Assembly: GCF_010389155.1 (NCBI RefSeq)
Contig: NC_057764.1
Span: 15,686,001-15,750,000 of the forward strand
DNA length: 64,000 nt
DNA from: Erigeron canadensis
Taxonomy: Eukaryota; Streptophyta; Magnoliopsida; Asterales; Asteraceae
Direction: 5' to 3'
Shown here: piece after piece, positions 55,986-64,000 of the stretch
How the letters are laid out: the number at the start of each line of letters is the position of its first letter
Numbering within the stretch: position 1 is the first letter of the stretch
Notes under the pieces: model-generated
Database searches by the model: none
The model's input: only the letters and a program-made list of their open reading frames with translations
Told to the model about the DNA's origin: nothing
Program-made: the position numbers and the translations under genes

Positions 55986-57771
55986 ATGGCTGATGAATTC
56001 ACTCATGTTTCTCAAATTGTATCTTCTGGGTTGGGGAAGGGTGTTCATGTTGAGAGAGATAATTCTCCATTGAATCTGGAAACCTCTGAGATCTATAATG
56101 CTCAAAACATCTTTGGTGAAAAAGTGTCAGATTTTGCTTCTAGATCTAGTGAGGTGGTGACAAGTGCACCCAATGTTGTTCTTGGTAGTGAGTCTAGGCT
56201 ACCACCCAGGATGGGCTTTGGATCTAATCTTGGGGATGGTAGTGCTAGTGTGGGATCACTCTTCTCCTCATCTTCACCAACTATATCTCCTTTAGTATCT
56301 TTATATTCAACACCCCCAACTAGTTCATCTCCTATCACTGTTTCCTCTTCTAGACCTGGCCAACTAAGTTCTCACTTGGCAAGCATGGCTAGCTCAACCA
56401 TGACCGGGGGTCAGACATCCTTGCAAGCAATGACAGGCTCCTCCTCTCAATCTGTAACTATCCGAAAGAGTCATCTGTTAGAATTGTTAAAGCTAGCTGC
56501 CATGGGTACTCAGCAAGCACAGACTCCACCACCTCCTCCAACCAATTGGTTTTCTGAACTCTCTGCCAGGTTAAAGTCAACTCCACCTCAGCCAACCCAA
56601 CCACCTCCATTGGCTACGGGCATGGAGTCCATAATGAAGCTTTTGGTAGATGAGATGAAAAAACAAAAGCCAGTGGAACCTCCTCCTGAACCAGTCAACT
56701 CAGCAAAGGAGTTGTTAAAAATGCTAAAAATTGCTGCTGGGGAGGAGACGGATGAACAGGCAAGGGTGGCCACAGTACCTAAGTTTGCAACTAAGTCAAG
56801 GTTTTGTGACTGGGTGGCAAACTATGCCTTCCCAGACGGTCAGAGGGTTCCCACTATTGTTGGCACTTATGACGGAACCAGAGACCCAGAGGATCACTTG
56901 GCAATCTATGATCAAGCCGTACTAACTGAAAAGTGGGTAGACCCTGTGGAGTGTCACTTATTCCCAGGCACCTTGCAGGGTTATGCCTTAGAATGGTTTA
57001 CCAAACTTCCGGAAAAAAGCATTCAAGACTATGCAGATTTGAAGAAACAGTTTATAGCTCAGTTTGCTCAACAGAAGAAGCGTCAAAGAAGCCACTTGGA
57101 AGCTCACTTGATCAGGCAAAAGGGTGGTGAATCGCTGAGGGACTTCATTGCAAGATGCACTAAGGAATGTCAGAAGATACCGAGTCTCCCCGAGAGCCAG
57201 CAGGTGTCAGGTTTTACCTTAGCATTACTCCCTGGCGATCTTCAGGACGACCTAAGTAAAAGAATTCCATTGACGTTTGGAGAGGCTACAGAAAGAGCTT
57301 TCAATTTCATCCGATCCAGGGAAACTGCCCTTCTTGTGAAAGGGACGGTTGGAAGGGGGAAGTCTGGGAGCCAGAGGCTCTGGAGGTGGAAGATATGATG
57401 TTAGAAGAAATGATAGAAGGTTTGATCATAGAGACACTAAAAGGAGAGAAGAGAGGAGAGATGATAGGAGGGATGACAGAAGGGAGGAGAGAGGTGGCCC
57501 TTATGACAGAATAGTCAACTTGATAAAATCTCCAAGGGAAATCCTTAAGACATAAAGAGTTGGAGAAAACTTCAAGCCTCCTCGGCTAATGATACATAGG
57601 TCTGGAAAGAAAGATATGTCCAAATACTGTGAATTCCATGAAGACCATGGTCATGAAACAAATGCCTGTAGAGAGCTTAAGATCGAGATAAACAGAGCCT
57701 TAGATGAGGGAAAGTTGGAGCACTTAGTCCATGGTGCAAAGCAAGGTAAAAGAGAGCTACACAAGCTATGA
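55986..57771 (+). pseudogene. TAT gag
   Basis: Start MADEFTHVSQIVSSGLGKGV at 55986 (the in-frame ATG at 55956 precedes a hydrophobic leader, less likely). Ser/Pro-rich N-terminus. Gag domain: FCDWVANYAFPDGQRVPTIV, GTYDGTRDPEDHLAIYDQAV, GYALEWFTKLPEKSIQDYAD and HLIRQKGGESLRDFIARCTK. A frameshift near 57350 leads to an Arg/Asp-rich repeat (RREERRDDRRDDRREERGG). After TAA at 57553-57555 comes the zinc-like tail YCEFHEDHGHETNACRELK and LDEGKLEHLV. Confidence 0.87.
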
Positions 57772-58994
57772 AGACTTACACTTGGCAGAAGCAAGATGGG
57801 AGGAATGATAGACCTCCACCCTCTAATGGCCATGTATACATGATAAGAGGAAAAACCAAGTATGAAAAAAGAAAGGCAGAGGTCCTTGAACCATGGAGAA
57901 TGGTCTCAATCTCATTCCCTCCTGTAAGGGCAGTCTCTTCTGACCCAGTGGTAATACAAGCCAGAGTGGCAAACTTTGAGGTTGGAAAGGTATATTTAGA
58001 AAATGGAAGTTCCTCTGACATAATATATAACCATTGTTTTCAAAAGTTACCTCAAAGAGTTAGAGATCTTAAGCGTCCATCAAGGACTCAGCTTGTCAGT
58101 TTCATGGGGGAGTCTAACAGGCCGGTAGGAGAAGTTTCAATGGAGGTTATGATGGGAGAATACCCGTTTCACCGGATTGAACTCATTGGGTTCATGATAA
58201 TAAGAGCCCCCTCTGACTATAATGTCATACTAGGCAGACCTTCCATGCAAAAGTTTGGAGCAATTCCATCAACAGTTCATGGAATGGTGAAGTTCCCAAT
58301 TCCAGCTGGAATAGCTACAATTAGGGGAAGAATGACTTGGCCGGAAGAGTGTAGGCAAGTTGAAAAAGTTTTACCAAGAAAGATTGAAAAATTACAAGAA
58401 ATCCAAAAGCAAGACGGTCCCGAAGAAAAAGTGATAATTAACAAGAAATTTCTAGAACAACCTGTAATCATCGGGTCACAACTTCCAAGAAGAATCAAGG
58501 AAGAATTGGTTCACTTGTTAAAAAATAATTTGGACGTCTTTGCATGGCAGACATCTGATATGACAGGAGTCCCAAGAGAGTTAGCTGAGCACGCATTAAA
58601 TGCCAATCCCAACATTTCACCAATAAGACAAAAGAAGAGGGGAATGTCTCAAGATAGAAGCAAAGCTACATGTGAACAAGTCAACGACATGGTGGAAGCT
58701 GGAATTCTTAGAGAAGTTAAGTATCAAACCTGGGTAGCCAACCCAGTCATGGTGAAAAAGCCAGATGGTTCTTGGAGACTTTGTGTAGATTTCAAAGACA
58801 TCAACAAAGCTTTCCCGAAAGATAACTACCCTCTCCCGGAAATAGACTGGAAAGTGGAATCTCTTGATGGTTTTAGATTAAAATGCTTCTTGGCTGCTTA
58901 TAAATGGTACCATCAAATTTCTATGAAGAAGACAAGACAGCCTTCCATACAGACCAAGGAATTTATTGTTTTGAGAAAATGCCTTTTGGCCTAA
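57768..58994 (+). pseudogene. TAT protease and start of reverse transcriptase
   Basis: Protease-like block: VVIQARVANFEVGKVYLENG then SSSDIIYNHCF, with the second motif YNVILGRPSMQKFGAIPST. Family members usually have Asp where this copy has Glu (GAA) in LENGSS, so catalysis is probably lost. RT begins FAWQTSDMTGVPRELAEHAL, GILREVKYQTWVANPVMVKK and GSWRLCVDFKDINKAFPKDN. It frameshifts near 58900-58990 (FEKMPFGL region lies in another frame). Confidence 0.86.
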
Positions 58995-59020
58995 AGAATG
59001 CCGGGGCTACTTATTAGCGT

Positions 59021-60018
59021 TTGATAGACAAAGCATTCAGAGATCATATTGGAAGGAATGTGGAAGCCTATGTGGATGACATTGTGATAAAGAGTCAGGC
59101 TGAGGAAATAATGTTGGCAGATGTACAAGAGACCTTTGACACCCTAAGAAGCATCAATATGAAATTAAACCCATCAAAGTGTAGCTTTGGAATGGAAGAA
59201 GGAAAATTTCTTGGACACATCGTGACTCCTAAAGGAATCAAGGCAAACCCTATGAAAATTCAAGCAGTAATAGACATGGAATCCCCTCGAACCAAGAAGC
59301 AAGTTCAAAGTCTTAATGGGAAGTTGGCTGCCCTAGCAAGATTTCTGTCAAAGTCTGCCGAAAGATCTTTACCTTTCTTTAGAACATTAAAGGGATGCTT
59401 AAGGAAGCAAGACTTCTCGTGGTTGGCCGAAGCAGAAGAGGCATTCAAGGATATGAAGAAGTTCCTTGCTGACCTCCCAACTCTCACGGCTCCGATCCTA
59501 GGTGAAACACTTACTCTATACCTTGCTGCTTCTAAAGAATGTGTTAGTGCAATATTACTTGCAGAAAGAAGCAATGGCCAAATGCCAATATATTTCGTAA
59601 GTAGAGCCTTAAAAGGCCCAGAAATAAACTATCCATGCTTGGAAAAATTAGCTCTTGCCTTGGTCCACGCGGCCAGCGCCTAAGGCGATACTTCCAAGGT
59701 CACCCTATTCGGGTTCTGACTGACAAGCCAATAAGGCAAGTGCTAGCCAAACCTGAAGTATCTGGACGATTAGCTAAGTGGGCTATAGAACTGGGTGAAC
59801 ATGAAATTAGCTTCCACCAAAGAACGTCCATCAAGGGCCAAATCTTGGCTGATTTCTTGGCAGAAACTGACTCTTCCGATGTCGCAGGAAAAGAAGTACA
59901 AGAGGTCCAGGCAACCCAGGAAGAAGAAAGCCCAAAGTGGACCCTCTTCACAGATGGAGCATCTAATCAGGAAGGATCAGGAGCAGGTCTCATCTTAATT
60001 GATCTCGAGGAAAGATAA
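59021..60018 (+). pseudogene. TAT reverse transcriptase (catalytic) and RNase H
   Basis: Catalytic motif VEAYVDDIVIKSQAEE (about 59062). Thumb: NPSKCSFGMEEGKFLGHIVT. RNase H 1: LTLYLAASKECVSAILLAER, then a frameshift near 59680, and VLTDKPIRQVLAKPEVSGRL with FHQRTSIKGQILADFLAE. The next domain opens with WTLFTDGASNQEGSGAGLIL, the archaeal-like second RNase H, whose usual start DGAS is intact. TAA at 60016-60018. Confidence 0.86.
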
Positions 60019-61650
60019 TACATTTATGCATTAAGATTCAACTTCCCAGCATCCAACAATGAGGCAGAGTATGAAGCACTCCTTGCTGGCCTCAAAATGG
60101 CAAAACAAATGGGAGTAAAGAAAATACAAGTATTTGTAGATTCCCAACTAGTGGCAAACCAGATCAATGGCACATTTGAAGCTAATCAAGCATCCATGCA
60201 ACTTTACTTAGAAGAAACAAAGAAGCTTCTTAGAGAATTTGAGTCTTTTCATATAGAGCAAGTTAGAAGGAACCAGAATAAGAAGGCGGATGCTTTGAGC
60301 AAGCTAGCTTCATTAACCTTTGCTCACCTCACCAAAGAAGTCTTGGTTGAAGTCCTACAAGAAAAGTCTATAACAAAAGGTAAGGAAGTATCTCAAATTG
60401 AAGAGGAAGAAGACTGTTGGATGACCCCAATTTACAATTTCATCAAGAATGAAACACTTCCAGAGGACAACCATGAAGCTCAGAAGGTGAGAATGAAGGC
60501 ACCAATGTACCTCCTTATTGAAGATAAACTATTCAGAAAGTCTTTTCTAGGTCCGCATCTCCGATGTGTAGGCCCTTCCCAAGCTCAAACTCTAATTCAA
60601 GAAGTTCATGGGGATATATGTGGAATTCATGCTGGACCAAGATCGGCGGCCACAAAGATAATGAGGCTTGGCTATTACTGGCCTTCAATGAACAAGGATG
60701 CCAAGGAAGAGATAGAAAAGTGTGAATCCTGCCAAATATATGCTCTAATATCAAGAATGCCAAAGCAAGATCTCATTCCAGTAAACACTGCTTGGCCATT
60801 TTATAAGTGGGGGATTGACATTGTAGGTCCATTCTCGATTGGAGTTGGAAATGTAAAGTTCTTAATAGTGGTTGTCGACTATTTTTCAAAGTGGGTCGAA
60901 GCTAAACCACTTGCTACAATCACTGGCCAAAGGGTGATCAACTTCGTTTGGGAATACATAGTATGTCGATTTGGAGTACCACATGTGTTGGTAAGTGACA
61001 ATGGAAAACAATTTGCTGAGAATCCATTCAAGACATGGTGTGAAGATATGGACATTAGACAAGTATTTACCTCAGTTACCCACCCTCAGGCCAATGGACA
61101 AGTGGAAGTGATGATCAAGGCAATAGGGGGAGGTATCAAAGCAAGGCTTGGCAAATGTAGATCTGGTTGGGTGGATAAGCTTTTAGGAATACTGTGGGCC
61201 CACTGGACTACCCCAAGAGGAAGCACTATGGAAACACAATTCAGTCTTGGTTATGGAACTGAGGCAGTCATCCCACCAGAACTAAGCATTCCAAGTCATC
61301 GCATTGTAAACTTTAATCCAGCCCAGAACGAAGATGCTTTAAGAGAGAACTTGAATCTCATTGAAGAAAGGAGAGAAGTCTCTCACATCAACTTAGCTGA
61401 AAACAAACAAAAAATGGCCAAGTATTATAACAAGAGAGTCCGCCATGTGTTTTTCAAACTGGGGGACTACGTCTGGAGAAAAAATGAGGCAAGCAGAGTG
61501 GAGGACTTAGGAAAACTGGGACAAAACTGGGAAGGACCATACATGGTCAGCCAAGCAAATGGAGATGGTTCATATATTCTCGCTGAGCTTGATGGATATC
61601 CCGTGCCTAGAACATGGAATGGGGCAAATCTAAAAAAGTGTTATGTTTAA
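60019..61650 (+). pseudogene. TAT second RNase H and integrase
   Basis: The second RNase H continues in frame after the stop with FPASNNEAEYEALLAGLKMA, VFVDSQLVANQINGTFEANQ and NKKADALSKLAS. Integrase: IHAGPRSAATKIMRLGYYWP and CESCQIYALIS (H2C2), then WGIDIVGPFSIGVGNVKFLI, VSDNGKQFAENPF and QANGQVEVMIKAIGGGIKAR (Asp-Asp-Glu). The C-terminal part LGQNWEGPYMVSQANGDGSY ends at 61648-61650. Open for 517 codons. Confidence 0.88.
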
Positions 61651-62300
61651 ACAAAGTGACTCAATGGAAATTCAATTTTATGGTCTGATCTATAGATCCC
61701 ATCAGTTTGTACTTCTATCAATGAATCATGTCTTTTATATTTCAATCAAAGAAATCCTTTTACCTTGTATTAACTTGGTTTATCAATGAAAATGATCTTC
61801 ATCTATGGTCCGATCTAAGTATCCCATATATTCTTGTATCTTTATGTTATTTACATTGCATGAAACAAATAACTTTTAAAGAAAAATTATAAATTTTTTG
61901 CATATTGCATTCACAAGTTGAAAACAAAGTCTCGAACATAGGGTCGAGCATGGGAAATGAAAAATGCTAGCTAAATAATTCCCAAAATCCCAAGGTATAA
62001 CCTTGGATGTGATTATCTTATAAGATGTAAAATGCCAAACAAATTTTTAAGGCTGAACACTTAGATAATTTTTCGTCTTTTTATCTATACGAGAAAAGGC
62101 AAGCACTTCCTATTGGGAAGCGACACTCGCGAGTAACAAATATGTAACAAAGGTTAAACAACCAAACCATATATATAGTATTTCCAACATATCTTAAATA
62201 AGAAAATCATACTAAAAGGCTACAAGCCAATGCAAAGGAAAGGTAAACACAAGTACATTATCTCTTAATTGAAATACAAACCAGTATTAAAAAATACAAA
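61651..62300. other. TAT 3' spacer between pol and antisense ORF
   Basis: AT-rich, no ORF. It contains two copies of ATGGTCTGATCTATAGATCC-like sequence (about 61680 and 61805) and TTTTCG/CGAGAAAAG pairs near 62070-62100. Confidence 0.55.
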
Positions 62301-62339
62301 GTCTAAAAATGCATGACAAATGTGACAAAATAAGCTAAG

Positions 62340-63946
62340 CTAAACATGACCATCCTCCATAGCTGCTGAATCCGGAACATCCTGAGTAGTAGAGTCAGGA
62401 CAAGCTGTCGAGGTAGAAGCAGAAGTAGATGGAGGAACAGAAGTGGATGGAGGAACAGAAGCTTGAGAAGTAGAAGCAACAGCAAGACCTGGAGGAGGAC
62501 CTGGATGAGGAATTTTAGCTTTAAGGGCAGCACGTTGAGCAGCTGGGGTGTCAGGAATAATGATAAGTCTAGACATGTCTACAACAGAAACACCAGACAT
62601 ACCAAGTAAAGAAGCAACATCATCCAAGACGGGAAACTTATAAGTACGCCATAACCCCCCAATAGTGTGAAATATTTCTCAAGCCTTTTCTGCACTACGA
62701 TGACGAAAAATCACCTTCCTATAAGCACCATCCCAAGCACCGAGATTAAGGGCAGAAAGTAAAAAACGGGAAAGAGTTTCCTTAATATCGGGGTGACCAA
62801 GGAAACCCTTAAAAAACTCAGGGAAAAAGTCCAATAAAGATCTCATACGCTCAATCTCCTTATCCTGAACTTCCAATTTAGAAAGGGAATCCTTACTCTC
62901 CTGTTTAAGCTCCTGAATCTCCTTAACTTTGTGTTCCATGCCAACCTCTAAAGTATTAGTCCTATTTTCCAACACAGACACTTTCTCACCCATACTTATA
63001 TTCTCTCGAGTTAAAGACTCAAGACTACTCCTCACCTTCTCCAACTCAGAATCAACCCTTTCCTTATCCCCCCTAAGACTAGTGCAAATAAGTCGTTCCT
63101 CCTCCAAATCCTTAGTGAGAGAAGTGAGTCTAGCATCCCGAGATGATAACTCCCCTCTAAGCCTCTCAACCTCACTAGTGAGTGACTCAATCTCACCCAA
63201 AGCTGCATTCTGGAATCCCATAATACTAGCAACACAATTAAGAGTGTTGACACACCAGATGCGGGAAAGCTTAGGAATGTCTCTAAAGCGAGACTCGACA
63301 GAGAAAATAGGAGGAATCATGCCCTCCAAAAGACTCTTGGCATGCTCAGGATTTTGACCATCATCTTTAACCTTAATTGATGTCCTATGAGCAAGATAGA
63401 AATTCCCGATGGACCTGTTGAGATCACCTACCTTAGTGGGAATAAGAGTAGACCCAGCCCTTGAGGGCTGAAAGGGAGGAGTAGGAGTGTTGGACCTCAC
63501 CCTAGCCTGAGCAAGACGGTCTATGTCACCCATATGCTCAGAAGAAAAAGGGGTCACTGTAAGAGAGGACCCAGAACCAGTAAAATAACCATCCTCCACA
63601 ATACGGTCAGCATAAATAGGAAGGCTGGAACCGCAAGAAGCACCAAGTAGGAGAGAAGAAGTAGATGCTGGACTGGTCTAGGTAGAAGAAGTAAGAAACA
63701 TCAAGGGTGCTGAAGTAATCTGGGTCTCAGTCTGAGCCTGCACCACTTGATTGTAAGGAGTAAAACCTCCCATCCTCCCATAAGATGCAAAAGTAGGATG
63801 GGTAGTCTTCTGAAGCTTGGAAGGAGAGCTAAATAACTCATCTCCTATCCTCTTCTCCCCAACAGGTTCAAAGTAAGAATTACCATCTTCATCATCCTCT
63901 TCTTCAACAGTAACCGGAGGATCCCTATCTTCAGTGACAAGATCAC
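62340..63946 (-). pseudogene. TAT antisense ORF (coiled-coil protein)
   Basis: On the minus strand, one frame is open from an acceptor-like TTTATTTAG (just above 63946) to 62340 except for two stops (TAG 63680-63678, TGA 62681-62679). It encodes an acidic N-part (GDLVTEDRDPPVTVEEEDDE), a middle with IGNFYLAHRTSIKVKDDGQ and FRDIPKLSRIWCVN, and a long heptad-rich coiled coil (ALGEIESLTSEVERLRGELS, RDARLTSLTKDLEEERLICT, VRSSLESLTRENISMGEKVS). A Pro/Ser tail (PPGLAVASTSQASVPPSTSV) follows. Antisense ORFs between pol and 3' LTR are known in TAT elements; function unknown. Two stops in over 500 codons suggest recent decay. Confidence 0.75.
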
Positions 63947-64000
63947 CTAAATAAAGAGAAAAAACTAAGTTATTTACAAGCATATACAATAATAACAATA

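Larger units (their letters stand above)
54362..64000 (+). mobile_element. TAT-lineage Ty3/Gypsy element (continues past window)
   Basis: 5' LTR (about 54362/54368-55886), PBS TGGCGCCATCCGTG (55888), gag, protease, RT, RNase H, a second archaeal-like RNase H, integrase, then an antisense ORF. This order, with two RNase H domains and an antisense ORF, is diagnostic for the TAT lineage (Ogre, Grande, Retand relatives). The 3' LTR is beyond 64000, so its TSD cannot be checked. Several frameshifts and stops make it inactive. Confidence 0.9.

Noticed and set aside
54362..61650. Endogenous pararetrovirus
   Set aside because: LTR, PBS and an integrase with Asp-Asp-Glu plus dual RNase H fit a TAT Gypsy element. 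No movement or coat protein domain was seen.
1..64000. tRNA, rRNA or other structured RNA genes
   Set aside because: Only tRNA-complementary primer-binding sites were found; no cloverleaf or rRNA segment was recognised by eye. A tRNAscan-SE/Infernal run would settle it.

Overview
The window is AT-rich nuclear DNA of a flowering plant, most likely a eudicot. The evidence is plant-type LTR retrotransposons (Ty3/Gypsy Athila, Tekay-like chromovirus and TAT lineages; Ty1/Copia including a Sirevirus), CACTA DNA transposons with intron-bearing host-gene fragments, and a plant class I small heat-shock protein gene. I could not fix the species. No intact host gene was found: almost every coding stretch belongs to a transposable element (TE) and carries stops or frameshifts. 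All statements come from reading the sequence by eye; no database was searched.

Layout. 1-2443: gene-free DNA, possibly the tail of a Gypsy LTR. 2570-3342 (-): DUF789 pseudogene. 3816-6661: complete non-autonomous CACTA element (3-bp target-site duplication, TSD, GTG) carrying exons of a TM9SF/TMN (EMP70-type) gene. 7200-7421: right end of a second CACTA element that abuts an Athila retrotransposon (7422-about 13540). That Athila carries 11 copies of a reiterated palindrome and a downstream env-like ORF. About 13541-19658 (-): 3'-truncated Tekay-like chromovirus with one LTR. 20538-38459: a 17.9-kb CACTA element (TSD ATC) into which three other elements inserted: a 10.8-kb Sirevirus (21528-32334, TSD AAATG), a foldback MULE-like element (33099-34018) and a solo Gypsy LTR (34432-36701, TSD GACCT). 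Its own remains include the end of a Ulp1-protease gene and a dynamin-family exon. 39076-46929: complete 7.9-kb Copia element (TSD TTAGT). 47948-51158 (-): class I small heat-shock protein gene with a perfect heat-shock element, split by a 2.76-kb gag-only (TR-GAG-like) retrotransposon (48115-50872, TSD GCCAT). About 52018-54361: 5' part of another Copia element, interrupted by a TAT-lineage Gypsy element (54362 to beyond 64000) with dual RNase H and an antisense ORF.

How it fits together. This is nested TE chromatin. Boundaries were set by matching LTRs, TIRs, primer-binding sites (PBS), polypurine tracts and TSDs, which gives a relative insertion order. Three things stand out: CACTA elements that captured spliced host exons; a heat-inducible chaperone gene knocked out by a gag-only parasite; and a recurrent pattern in which unrelated retrotransposon families each carry their own short palindrome reiterated many times in non-coding DNA.
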